DNA of 8,649 nucleotides from JAWWBN01 sp033720955 (GCA_033720955.1 JAWWBN010000165.1:1-8649); one strand, 5' to 3'. Shown: positions 1-6,938, numbered from the stretch's first letter. The notes: generated by a model not told the origin, from the letters alone. Made by a program: numbers and translations.

Positions 1-953
1 AGATAGCCGTAGCCGACGATCAGACCGGTGGCCAGCATGATCTTGGCCATGTTCTGGATGTGGCGGATGGTGATGAAGTCGTCCAGCCGGAAGAGCGCCC
101 GCAGCGGCACCGCCAGGGTGATCACCATGGCGAAGCCGGCGAAGATCGCTCCGGCGACGAAGTAGGGGGGGAAGATGGTGGCGTGCCAGCCGGGGAGCTG
201 GCCGACGGCGAAGTCGAAGCTCACCACGGTGTGGACCGACACCACCAGCGGAGTGGCCAGGCCGGCGAGCAGCAGGTAGGCCGTCTCGTAGTTGTGCCAG
301 TGGGCCGCCGAGCCGCGCCACCCCATGGCGAGGATGCCGTAGACCACCTTGCGGACCTTCTTGACGCTCCGGTCGCGGATGGTCGCGAGGTCGGGGATCA
401 GGCCCACGTACCAGAAGAGCAGCGACACCGTGGCGTAGGTGGAGACGGCGAAGACGTCCCAGATCAGCGGGCTGCGGAACTGGGGCCAGAGCTGCATCGT
501 GTTCGGGTAGGGCAGCAGCCAGTAGGCCAGCCACGGCCGGCCGACGTGGATCAGCGGGAAGATCCCGGCGCAGGCCACGGCGAAGAGGGTCATCGCCTCG
601 GCGAAGCGGTTGATCGAGGTGCGCCAGGGCTGGCGCACCAGGAGGAGGATCGCCGAGATCAGGGTGCCGGCGTGCCCGATGCCGATCCACCAGACGAAGT
701 TGATAATGGCGAAACCCCAGGCCACCGGCATGTTGAGGCCCCAGATGCCGGTGCCCTCGAGGACCAGCTTGGTGAGGGCGTAGAGGAGCAGCATGACCAC
801 CGCGAAGGAGACGCCGAAGGCGGCGTACCACCAGCGCGGGGTGCGGGTGAGGACGACGGAGCTGATCTTGTCGGTGACCGAGCCGGCGGTGTGGCCGGGG
901 GCGACGATGGCCGGCCGCAGCGGGGCGCCGGAGGAGCCGTTCGGCGGCGTCAT
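1..953 (-). CDS. actC: Alternative Complex III subunit ActC (NrfD-like integral membrane quinol-binding subunit), 3' end cut by window edge
   Basis: This is the NrfD/PsrC-family membrane subunit of Alternative Complex III, which holds the quinol site and passes electrons to the Fe-S part of ActB. The frame is open from ATG at 953 to the left edge, giving 317 complete codons of a family that usually has roughly 450-480. Hydrophobic helices follow a short polar N-terminus, starting near residues 43-62 and 78-107. Family-type signatures are GIGHAGTLISA (about 91-101), PLIHVGRPW (133-141), IWDVFAV (164-170) and SVHTVVSFDFA (239-249). His136, Asp166 and Asp247 fit positions that, from memory of the structures, are implicated in quinol binding or proton transfer. 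The ATG overlaps the actB stop as ATGA, and a GTGAGGG stretch lies about 9 nt upstream, so translational coupling is likely. Identity is very secure; the C-terminus and any actDEF genes lie outside the window. Confidence 0.93.
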   Translation of the reverse strand, partial: MTPPNGSSGAPLRPAIVAPGHTAGSVTDKISSVVLTRTPRWWYAAFGVSFAVVMLLLYALTKLVLEGTGIWGLNMPVAWGFAIINFVWWIGIGHAGTLISAILLLVRQPWRTSINRFAEAMTLFAVACAGIFPLIHVGRPWLAYWLLPYPNTMQLWPQFRSPLIWDVFAVSTYATVSLLFWYVGLIPDLATIRDRSVKKVRKVVYGILAMGWRGSAAHWHNYETAYLLLAGLATPLVVSVHTVVSFDFAVGQLPGWHATIFPPYFVAGAIFAGFAMVITLAVPLRALFRLDDFITIRHIQNMAKIMLATGLIVGYGY

Positions 954-3900
954 GCGTGGGAGCCCTCACCGTGGTGGGCATCGGACCCGGCGAGCGCCGG
1001 GTGCGGGTTCGTCACCTTCGCCAGGTAGGTCGTCCGCGGCTTCGTGTTGAGCTCCTCGAGGATGCCGTAGTTGCGCGGGCTGGCCTTCTCGCGCGACACC
1101 GCCGACTCGGGGTCGTTGATGTCGCCGAAGACGATCGCCGAGGTCGGGCAGGCCTGCTGACAGGCGGTGACGATCTCGCCGTCCTCGATCTCGCGCCCCT
1201 CGCGCTCGGCGATGATCCGCGACCGGTTGATCCGCTGCACGCAGTAGGTGCACTTCTCCATGACGCCGCGGGTCCGGACGGTCACCTCCGGGTTGCGCAT
1301 CATCTTCAGCAGCGGCTCTTCGTGGTCGGTGTACTTCAGGAAGTTGAACCGCCGCACCTTGTACGGGCAGTTGTTCGAGCAGTAGCGGGTCCCGACACAG
1401 CGGTTGTAGACCATGTCGTTGAGCCCCTCGTGGCTGTGCACCGTCGCCGCCACCGGGCAGACGATCTCGCAGGGGGCCCGCTCGCAGTGCATGCACATCA
1501 CCGGCTGGTGGTGCACCGTCGGCTCCTCGAGGTCGCCCTCGAAGTAGCGGTCGATCCGGATCCACTGCATCTCCCGGCCGCTGCGCACCTGCTGCTTGCC
1601 CACCACCGGCACGTTGTTCTCCGCCTGGCAGGCCAGGACGCAGGCGTTGCAGCCGGTGCAGGCGCCCAGGTCGATGGAGAGCCCCCAGGCGTAGCCGGGA
1701 TACTCCCAGTCGGGGAAGAGGCTCGGTCCCTCGCCGTGCCCCATCTGCTGGGCGAAGTCGGGGGTCTCGCGGAACCGCTCGAGGCTCGCGGTGCGCACCA
1801 GGTGGCGCTTCTCGGCCTCCTCGCTCTCGAGGGGGATGTTGTTGTGGAGCTGGGTGGAGGCGAGCTCGGCGCGACGCGGTGTCGGCACCACGGTGACGGC
1901 GCCGGCGCTCCACAGGCCGTCGGCCGAGCGCAGCCGGAAGGCGTTGACCCCCGTGCCCGAGCCCACCCGGCCGGCCCTCCACCGGCCGTAGCCCAGGTGG
2001 AGGGTGACGGCGCCGTCGGGGTGGCCGGGCAGCACCCAGGCCGGCGCCTCGAGCTGCCGGCCCCCGGCCTGGAGGAGCACGACCTGCTCGTTCTCGATGC
2101 CCAGCCGCGCCGCCATCGCCGGGCCCATCAGGGCGGCGTTGTCCCAGGTGAGCAGGGTCAGCGGCTTGGGGCACTCCTGGAGCCAGCCGTTGTTGCCGTA
2201 GCGGCCGTCCCAGACCGTGGGGTCGGGCCGGAAGACCAGCTCGGCGTCGCCGCCGCCCCCCCCGCGCGCGGCCCGCCCCGCCGCGGCGGCGCCGGCGGCG
2301 GCCGGGTCGAGCACCGGCGCCGTCTCCGGCGAGGCGGTGCCCGGGACGAAGCCGTCGTGCAGACAGCGGCGCCAGAACTTGTCGAAGGGGCCGTCGAACC
2401 CGCCGCGCCCCTCCCAGTGGGCGCGCAGCAGCTCGTCGGCCGGGCGCGGCTCGTCGTCGATCAGGGCCGCCACCACCTCGGCGGCGGTCTTGCCGCCGTG
2501 GAGGGGCTCGATCAGCGGCTGGGTCAGGGTGACGGTGCCCTCCGGCGTGCGGGCGTCGCCCCAGCTCTCCAGGTAGTGCGCCATCGGCAGGTGCCACTGG
2601 CAGAGCTCCGAGGTCTCGTCGTCGTAGAGGCCCAGCCGGACGCGGCGGCCGACCTTGAGCATCGCCTCCGCGAAGCCCAGGTCCGCGGGGGCGTCGTAGA
2701 CGGGGTTGCCGCCCACCACCAGGAGCACGTCGACCTCGCCGGCGGCCATCGCGGTGGTCAGCTCCCGCAGCGAGTCGAGGTGCGGCACGGGATCGGCCTC
2801 CACCGGCTCGACGTAGCGGACCGTGGTGCCCACGGCGCCGAGGGCGGCGTTCATCGCGTGGGCGAGGACGTGGACCTCGGGCGGGGCCGGGTCGCCGGCG
2901 ATGACCAGCCCGCGCCGGCCGTCGCGCTTCAGGTCGGCGGCGACGGCGGCCACCCACTCCGCCAGGTGCCCCTGGGCCAGCTCCGGCGGCGTCGTCACCC
3001 CGGGGACCCCCAGCGCGGCCGCCACCGCCGCCGTCAGCTTGCCGACCAGCGCGGGCGGCAGGGGCAGCCGGTGGTCGGCCACCGTGCCGGTGGAGGTGGG
3101 GGCGCTCTCGGCGGCGTAGAGCCGGTTCATCGAGCCCTCGGCGCGCGGTCGGCGGAGCCGCATGAAGTCGGCGGCGTGGGCCAGCGCCCGCGGCCCCGAG
3201 GTCAGGAAGTCCGAGTCCAGCGAGAGCACCGTGGTCGCGGCGGCCAGGTCGTAGACGGGGTCCACCGGCCGCGCGAAAGCGGCGGTGGCGCCCCGGACCA
3301 CCGCGTCGCGGCAGACCGGCTCCCAGCGGTGCCAGCGGGCGGCGGGGTAGCGCTCCAGGAGCCTCCCCAGGGTCGCGGCCAGGAGCGGCGAGGTCACCGT
3401 GCCGGTGAGGACGCGCAGCCGCACGTCGCCCAGGGTCTCCAGGGCGCGCAGGGCGGACCGGGTGTCGGCCAGGAAGGCCGAGTAGGTCCGGATGCGCCGC
3501 AGCTCGCGGACGACGCGCGAGCGGTCGGGGTCGTACATCTGCAGCAGGGAGGCCTGCGCGAAGCGATCGCTGCCCCGGGTGCCGTCCGGATGGTCGGGGT
3601 TGCCCTCCACCTTGGTCGGCCGGCCCATCAGGCTCTCCGCCAGGAGCGGCACGGCGTAGCCGCCCTGGGTCATGGCCGTCGCGTAGAAGAGCGGCTCGCC
3701 GGGCACGATCTGCTCCGGCTGCTCGACGTAGGGGACGATCTTCTCGCGCGGCTGCCGGGTGCAGGCGGTCAGGCCGCCGAAGGCCAGCGAGCCGGCGGCG
3801 AGCTGGAGGAAACGGCGCCGATCGACCCCGTCGGGAAGCTCGGCCGCGTGACGGGGGAACTCGCGGTGGAGGAGCTCCTCGAACGCCTCGCTGCCGGCGA

Positions 3901-3991
3901 GCTCGTCGAGGCTGCGCCAGAAGCGGCGGCCGCTGCCCTCGGCCAGCCGGGCGCGGACCTGCGCGAGGTCGAGATGCCCGGGGCCGCTCAT
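950..3991 (-). CDS. actB: Alternative Complex III subunit ActB (molybdopterin oxidoreductase-like domain fused to four-cluster ferredoxin domain)
   Basis: A 1013-residue protein with the usual ActB fusion. Residues about 85-720 resemble a molybdopterin oxidoreductase that in this family carries no Mo cofactor. Residues about 765-960 form a ferredoxin domain. Its Cys ligands are C778/781/784/788, C833/836/841/845, C865/871/875 and C914/917/944/948. These 15 ligands match the three [4Fe-4S] plus one [3Fe-4S] clusters known for ActB. The N-terminus has a twin-arginine motif (DRRRFLQL, 57-64) followed by LTAC ending at Cys77, so it may be a Tat-exported lipoprotein on the periplasmic face. The start at 3991 is chosen because its ATG overlaps the actA stop as ATGA; the open frame upstream is only a shadow. 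An Ala/Gly-rich stretch at about 564-584 looks like a linker expansion. Electrons should pass from ActC quinol through these clusters to ActA haems. Confidence 0.96.
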   Translation of the reverse strand: MSGPGHLDLAQVRARLAEGSGRRFWRSLDELAGSEAFEELLHREFPRHAAELPDGVDRRRFLQLAAGSLAFGGLTACTRQPREKIVPYVEQPEQIVPGEPLFYATAMTQGGYAVPLLAESLMGRPTKVEGNPDHPDGTRGSDRFAQASLLQMYDPDRSRVVRELRRIRTYSAFLADTRSALRALETLGDVRLRVLTGTVTSPLLAATLGRLLERYPAARWHRWEPVCRDAVVRGATAAFARPVDPVYDLAAATTVLSLDSDFLTSGPRALAHAADFMRLRRPRAEGSMNRLYAAESAPTSTGTVADHRLPLPPALVGKLTAAVAAALGVPGVTTPPELAQGHLAEWVAAVAADLKRDGRRGLVIAGDPAPPEVHVLAHAMNAALGAVGTTVRYVEPVEADPVPHLDSLRELTTAMAAGEVDVLLVVGGNPVYDAPADLGFAEAMLKVGRRVRLGLYDDETSELCQWHLPMAHYLESWGDARTPEGTVTLTQPLIEPLHGGKTAAEVVAALIDDEPRPADELLRAHWEGRGGFDGPFDKFWRRCLHDGFVPGTASPETAPVLDPAAAGAAAAGRAARGGGGGDAELVFRPDPTVWDGRYGNNGWLQECPKPLTLLTWDNAALMGPAMAARLGIENEQVVLLQAGGRQLEAPAWVLPGHPDGAVTLHLGYGRWRAGRVGSGTGVNAFRLRSADGLWSAGAVTVVPTPRRAELASTQLHNNIPLESEEAEKRHLVRTASLERFRETPDFAQQMGHGEGPSLFPDWEYPGYAWGLSIDLGACTGCNACVLACQAENNVPVVGKQQVRSGREMQWIRIDRYFEGDLEEPTVHHQPVMCMHCERAPCEIVCPVAATVHSHEGLNDMVYNRCVGTRYCSNNCPYKVRRFNFLKYTDHEEPLLKMMRNPEVTVRTRGVMEKCTYCVQRINRSRIIAEREGREIEDGEIVTACQQACPTSAIVFGDINDPESAVSREKASPRNYGILEELNTKPRTTYLAKVTNPHPALAGSDAHHGEGSHA

Positions 3992-4632
3992 CGGTGGCAG
4001 GTGGAGCAGGTGATCAGGCTGCGCAGCGCGTACTCCTCGGAGAGCCGCGCGCCCAGCGCCGCCTGGTCCTCGGCCTTCCAGGCCATGTTGTAGATCTCGC
4101 TCACCGGACGCACGAAGCGCTCGGGCTCGCGGTGGCAGGTCAGGCACCACTCCATCTGCATCGTCTCCGCCTTGTAGACGAGCTTCATCTGGTCGATCCG
4201 CCCGTGGCAGGTCGAGCAGCCGAAGCCCTTGGCCACGTGGATCGAATGGTTGAAGTAGACGTAGTCCGGCAGGTCGTGGACCCTGATCCACTCCATCGGC
4301 CTGCCCTCGCGGTAGCTGGCGCGCACCGGCTCCAGCATGGGGCTGTCGTTCCAGATCAGCTTGTGGCAGTTCATGCAGGTCGAGGTGGCGGGAATGCCAG
4401 CGTAGGCGGCCTCCTCGACAGAGGTGTGGCAGTAGAGGCAACTGATCCCCAGACCGGCGGTGTGGTGGTCGTGGCTGAAGGGGATCGGCTGCGCGATCAC
4501 GATCCCCTTGCCCGTGTTGTAGGAGGAGCGCGTCAGCAGCAGCGCCAGGCCGAGAGTGCCGGCGATCAGGAAGACGCCGCCGTAGATGCTCAGGCGGGCG
4601 ATCAGATTGGTGCTGCGGTGGAAGATCTGCAT
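3988..4632 (-). CDS. actA: Alternative Complex III subunit ActA (membrane-anchored pentahaem cytochrome c)
   Basis: A 214-residue cytochrome with five CXXCH haem c sites: C65-H69, C86-H90, C139-H143, C163-H167 and C209-H213. The fifth ends one residue before the stop, which is usual for ActA. A single membrane helix at about 15-34 anchors it with the haems in the periplasm. It relays electrons from ActB clusters to a soluble or ActE-type cytochrome or an oxidase. It is first in the minus-strand operon, and its TGA overlaps the actB ATG. The ATG at 4632 is preferred because the protein from there looks like a normal ActA N-terminus, although no Shine-Dalgarno is visible. A GTG at 4707 in the same frame would add 25 residues of non-membrane sequence and would lie inside the palindrome at 4690-4711, so I judge it unlikely. 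The family call is firm; the exact start is moderately sure. Confidence 0.94.
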   Translation of the reverse strand: MQIFHRSTNLIARLSIYGGVFLIAGTLGLALLLTRSSYNTGKGIVIAQPIPFSHDHHTAGLGISCLYCHTSVEEAAYAGIPATSTCMNCHKLIWNDSPMLEPVRASYREGRPMEWIRVHDLPDYVYFNHSIHVAKGFGCSTCHGRIDQMKLVYKAETMQMEWCLTCHREPERFVRPVSEIYNMAWKAEDQAALGARLSEEYALRSLITCSTCHR

Positions 4633-4689
4633 CGGGCTGCGGGGTCGTCGAGGGAAGATATCGGAGCCTCGGACGGCCCCGCAAGCGGA

Positions 4690-4711
4690 GCTTGTGAAGA
4701 TTTTCACAAGC
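4690..4711. promoter_or_regulatory. CRP/FNR-family-like operator palindrome in the divergent promoter region
   Basis: Two perfect 9-bp arms flank a 4-bp GATT centre. The core reads TGTGA-AGATTT-TCACA, exactly the TGTGA-N6-TCACA consensus of E. coli CRP, within TTGTGA-N6-TCACAA. It is AT-rich in a very GC-rich region and lies between two divergent respiratory operons. It has no T-tract on either side, so it is not an intrinsic terminator. The bound regulator is not known: it could be any CRP/FNR-family protein with a CRP-like recognition helix. The left arm can also pair with a CAAGC at 4682-4686, so an RNA role in the act leader cannot be excluded. Confidence 0.6.
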
Positions 4712-4722
4712 CGGACCGGGTA

Positions 4723-4750
4723 AGCGTATCCGCTCCGCCCGCCCTGTCAA
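4723..4750 (-). promoter_or_regulatory. Candidate sigma70-type promoter for the actABC operon
   Basis: On the minus strand a perfect TTGACA (4750-4745) is followed after 16 nt by TACGCT (4728-4723), which shares T, A and final T with TATAAT. Transcription would begin near 4716, some 84 nt before the actA ATG. The palindrome centred at 4700.5 would then lie just downstream of the start, a position typical of repression. The -10 match is weak and no experiment is visible, so this is a sequence-based guess. Confidence 0.4.
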
Positions 4751-4792
4751 CCCCGAGCCGCGGAGCTCTCCCTTTGGGTATGCTCGACGGCC

Positions 4793-6265
4793 ATGGGGGA
4801 CGAGCTGCACGAGACCGGCGGAGGTGGGGGCGAGGAGCCGCGCGGGGCCGACGCCGAGGCGCCGGCGGCGAGCGAGCCGCAGGGCGTTCTGCGCTCCTTC
4901 GCCGGTCTCTTCCTGGTGCCGCTGCTGGTGGTGGTGGCCTGCGTCGCGGTCTTCGTCGGCTTCGGCTGGGTCGCCTACGACCGCAGCACCACCGGCGACT
5001 TCGTCAACGACCTGCGCTCCGGCCTGCGTCCCCGCCGGGCCCAGGCCGCCTACGAGCTCTCCAAGGTCCTGGTGGCCGATCCCGACGCCCTCGACGACGA
5101 GCCCGGGCTCAAGGAGGAGGTGCGGCGGCTCTTCCTCGAGTCGAAGGACGTGGAGATCCGCGGCTACCTGGCCCTGGTGCTCGGACACACCGGCGACCGG
5201 GAGGCGCTGCCGACCCTGGTCGAGGGTCTCCGGGAGGCCGACTCGCAAACGCGGATCTACATCCTGTGGGCGATGGGGGCGATCGGCGACCCCGACGCCC
5301 TGCCGATCGTGGAGCCGGCACTGGCGGACCCCGACCCGGGGATCCGCAAGACGGCCGCCTTCGCGGTGGGTCAGATCGCCTCTCCGGCCGGCCTGGAGCG
5401 GCTGCTGCCGCTGCTGGAGGATCCGGTGGCCGACGTGCGCTGGAACGCCGCCATCGCCGTGGCGCGGATGGGCAGCGACGCCTCGGTGCCGGTGCTGGAG
5501 CGGATGCTGGACCGGCGGCTGACGAGCCAGGTGGAAGGGATCACCGCGGAGCAGCAGCAGGAGACGATGATCGGCGCCATCGCGGCTCTGGGGGCGGTGC
5601 GCGGCAGCGAGGCGCTGCCGCTGCTCGCGCGGCTGGAGCGCGACGACCCGAGCCTCAAGGTGCGCCAGGCGGCGATCGAGGTGCGCGAGGCGATCGAGGC
5701 CCCGCCGCCGGAGCCGACCCCCCCAACCGAGTCGGGCGGCCCACGCCAACGGGTGTTGAGGCGGCGCCCCCGGGCGCAGGAGCATGCCGGGGCGGGGCCC
5801 GGTCCCGCGCCGACCACGAATCCAAGATCTGCGAGGAGTCGCGATGACCCGTTTCCGCCCGCCCACCTGGTTCCACCTTCCGATCCTGGCCCTGGCCGCG
5901 GTCGTGACCCTGCTGGCCGCCGCCTGCGGCGGGGGGGGCGGCGGCGATCCCCAGGCGATCGCTCGGGGCAAGCAGGAGTTCCAGAAGACCTGCGCCACCT
6001 GTCACGGCGCCGACGCCCAGGGCATGCCCCGGCTGGGCAAGGGTCTGCACGACAACGAGTTCGTGCGCAGCAACTCGGACGAGGAGCTGGTCGAGTTCCT
6101 CAGGGTGGGGCGGCCGGTCACCCATCCCGACAACACGCGAGGCGTGGACATGCCGCCCAAGGGAGGCAACCCGGCCCTCACCGACGAGCAGATGCGGCTG
6201 ATCGTCCAGTACATGCGCTCGCTCCAGTAGGGGCGCCGCCGGGCGGCTCCGCCGCCGCTCCTTGA
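4793..6265 (+). CDS. Membrane-anchored HEAT-repeat (PBS lyase-like) protein; only about 4793-5700 looks genuinely coding
   Basis: The N-terminus is a polar Gly/Glu-rich tail (1-35), then one membrane helix (about 37-61), then helical HEAT/PBS-lyase-type repeats from about 118 to 300 (for example GYLALVLGHTGDREALPTLV and its degenerate copies). Such repeats bind proteins; a role in assembling or tethering a respiratory complex is inference from its place between two of them. As written the frame has no stop until 6265 and would give 490 residues. After about residue 302 the translation becomes Pro/Arg/Gly-rich and from 5844 is only an out-of-frame reading of the cytochrome c gene. A C7 tract at 5718-5724 lies where the sense ends. 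One base fewer there would stop the protein at 5759 (321 aa), and one more would stop it at 5847 as ATGA with the cytochrome start. No good Shine-Dalgarno precedes the ATG at 4793; the start is moderately sure and the end is uncertain. Confidence 0.72.
   Translation: MGDELHETGGGGGEEPRGADAEAPAASEPQGVLRSFAGLFLVPLLVVVACVAVFVGFGWVAYDRSTTGDFVNDLRSGLRPRRAQAAYELSKVLVADPDALDDEPGLKEEVRRLFLESKDVEIRGYLALVLGHTGDREALPTLVEGLREADSQTRIYILWAMGAIGDPDALPIVEPALADPDPGIRKTAAFAVGQIASPAGLERLLPLLEDPVADVRWNAAIAVARMGSDASVPVLERMLDRRLTSQVEGITAEQQQETMIGAIAALGAVRGSEALPLLARLERDDPSLKVRQAAIEVREAIEAPPPEPTPPTESGGPRQRVLRRRPRAQEHAGAGPGPAPTTNPRSARSRDDPFPPAHLVPPSDPGPGRGRDPAGRRLRRGGRRRSPGDRSGQAGVPEDLRHLSRRRRPGHAPAGQGSARQRVRAQQLGRGAGRVPQGGAAGHPSRQHARRGHAAQGRQPGPHRRADAADRPVHALAPVGAPPGGSAAAP
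5833..5838 (+). promoter_or_regulatory. Ribosome binding site for the cytochrome c gene
   Basis: GAGGAG lies 5 nt before the ATG at 5844. It decides this start over the in-frame ATG at 5784, whose extra residues would precede the signal peptide and look non-coding. Confidence 0.7.
5844..6230 (+). CDS. Monohaem cytochrome c, probable lipoprotein
   Basis: A 128-residue exported class I-type cytochrome c. A basic start and hydrophobic segment (about 11-27) end at Cys28 (LLAAAC), which suggests signal peptidase II processing and lipid anchoring, although Ala rather than Leu sits at -3. A flexible Gly-rich linker follows. Haem is bound by CATCH (50-54), and the likely axial Met is Met103 in VDMPPKGGN. 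The C-terminal helix (LTDEQMRLIVQYMRSL) completes the fold. It sits directly before the Rieske/cytochrome b genes. No cytochrome c1 or f is visible there, so it may accept electrons from the Rieske protein and hand them to an oxidase; this role is inference. An ActE-like role for the divergent complex is an alternative. The HEAT-repeat reading frame runs through the whole gene in another frame, which could make automatic callers miss one of the two. Confidence 0.9.
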   Translation: MTRFRPPTWFHLPILALAAVVTLLAAACGGGGGGDPQAIARGKQEFQKTCATCHGADAQGMPRLGKGLHDNEFVRSNSDEELVEFLRVGRPVTHPDNTRGVDMPPKGGNPALTDEQMRLIVQYMRSLQ

Positions 6266-6291
6266 CACCCTCCGGGGGTTCGCAGTAAAAG
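6262..6291 (+). promoter_or_regulatory. Candidate sigma70-type promoter for the Rieske-cytochrome b operon
   Basis: TTGACA at 6262-6267 is a perfect -35 hexamer. TAAAAG at 6286-6291 matches four of six -10 positions after an 18-nt gap, within a local AT-rich patch in the 114-bp space between the cytochrome c and Rieske genes. The start would be near 6298, ahead of the ATG at 6345. If real, the last three genes can be made separately from the HEAT and cytochrome c genes. Confidence 0.45.
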
Positions 6292-6334
6292 GTCCGCGAG
6301 CCTGCCGAGCGATGACGGCGCCCGTGGCCGTCCC

Positions 6335-6338
6335 GGAG
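6335..6338 (+). promoter_or_regulatory. Ribosome binding site deciding the Rieske start
   Basis: GGAG followed by CGAGGG ends just before ATG 6345, with 6 nt between GGAG and the start. The in-frame ATG at 6312 has nothing comparable, so 6345 is preferred. Confidence 0.6.
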
Positions 6339-6344
6339 CGAGGG

Positions 6345-6908
6345 ATGAGCGAGGAGACGACAGCGAAGCCGGATCCATCCACGCCGCCGGCCGCCTCTGA
6401 GGCCCGCTCGGCCTCCGAGGTCTCCCGTCGGGGCTTCTTCTCCTGGGCCGCGGTGGCCTGGGTGGGCTTCACCGCGGCGATCGGCGGCTGCGTCACGGCG
6501 ATGGGGCGCTTCCTGTTCCCCAACGTCCTCTACGAGCCGCCCACCAGCTTCAAGGTGGGGCCGCCCGAGGATTTCCCCGAAGGGGTGGTGGACGAGCGCT
6601 TCAAGGAGTCCAACGGCGTCTGGATCGTCAACAACGACGGCAAGCTCTACGCGCTGATCGCCATCTGCACCCACCTCGGCTGCCCGCCGAACTGGCTGGA
6701 GGCGCAGAACAAGTTCAAGTGCCCCTGCCACGGCAGCGGCTACTACAAGTCCGGAGTCAACTTCGAGGGGCCGACGCCCCGGCCCCTCGAGCGCGCGGCG
6801 ATCGAGATCGACCCCGACGACGGGCAGATCGTGGTCGACAAGTCGCGGATCTTCCAGTGGGAGCTCGGCCAGTGGGACGACCCGGCCAGCTTCATCCAGC
6901 TCTCGTGA
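6345..6908 (+). CDS. petC: Rieske [2Fe-2S] protein of a cytochrome bc/b6f-type complex
   Basis: A 187-residue Rieske protein. It has a Tat-type N-terminus with SRRGFF (27-32) leading into a membrane helix (about 33-50) that remains as an anchor. The cluster ligands are Cys108 and His110 in CTHLGC and Cys126 and His129 in CPCHGSGY, with Cys113 and Cys128 placed for the disulfide. The Ser131 and Tyr133 pair matches the hydrogen-bonding residues known to raise the cluster potential. GPTPRPLER (142-150) forms the Pro loop. It takes one electron from quinol at the Qo site of the adjacent cytochrome b and passes it to a periplasmic cytochrome c. Thirty bases separate it from the cytochrome b gene. 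An alternative start at 6312 would add 11 residues. Confidence 0.94.
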   Translation: MSEETTAKPDPSTPPAASEARSASEVSRRGFFSWAAVAWVGFTAAIGGCVTAMGRFLFPNVLYEPPTSFKVGPPEDFPEGVVDERFKESNGVWIVNNDGKLYALIAICTHLGCPPNWLEAQNKFKCPCHGSGYYKSGVNFEGPTPRPLERAAIEIDPDDGQIVVDKSRIFQWELGQWDDPASFIQLS

Positions 6909-6922
6909 GGCGCCGATGCGGC

Positions 6923-6930
6923 GGGGAAGG
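6923..6930 (+). promoter_or_regulatory. Ribosome binding site deciding the GTG start of the cytochrome b gene
   Basis: GGGGAAGG lies 8 nt before GTG 6939. No in-frame ATG occurs until well inside the amphipathic N-terminus, so GTG is the best start. Confidence 0.55.
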
Positions 6931-6938
6931 GTGAGCCG

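Noticed and set aside
60..1028. 322-codon plus-strand frame opposite actC
   Set aside because: Composition (Asp/Gly/His/Arg-rich) is that of antisense to a membrane protein; actC on the minus strand explains the region.
956..4093. 1045-codon plus-strand open frame opposite actB
   Set aside because: It is a GC-bias shadow: its translation is Gly/Arg/Val/His-rich with no domain, while the minus strand encodes ActB with all Fe-S ligands.
4705..4707. GTG at 4707 as the actA start
   Set aside because: It would add 25 residues before a normal ActA N-terminus and put the start codon inside the operator; it has no ribosome binding site.
4690..4711. Reading the palindrome as an intrinsic terminator
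   Set aside because: No T-tract follows the stem on either strand, and it lies between divergent gene starts rather than after gene ends.
4779..4784. TATGCT as a -10 for the HEAT gene (leaderless start at 4793)
   Set aside because: No -35-like hexamer at a proper distance; a single weak hexamer is not enough to call.
3992..5998. Upstream part of the 1682-codon minus-strand frame that contains ActB
   Set aside because: Before the ActB ATG it runs out of frame through actA and antisense to the HEAT and cytochrome c genes, and the translation is low-complexity Arg/Pro/His-rich.
6231..6260. GC-rich inverted repeats after the cytochrome c stop as a terminator
   Set aside because: Stems are short with 1-4 nt loops and no T-run; a GC-rich genome gives many such pairings by chance.
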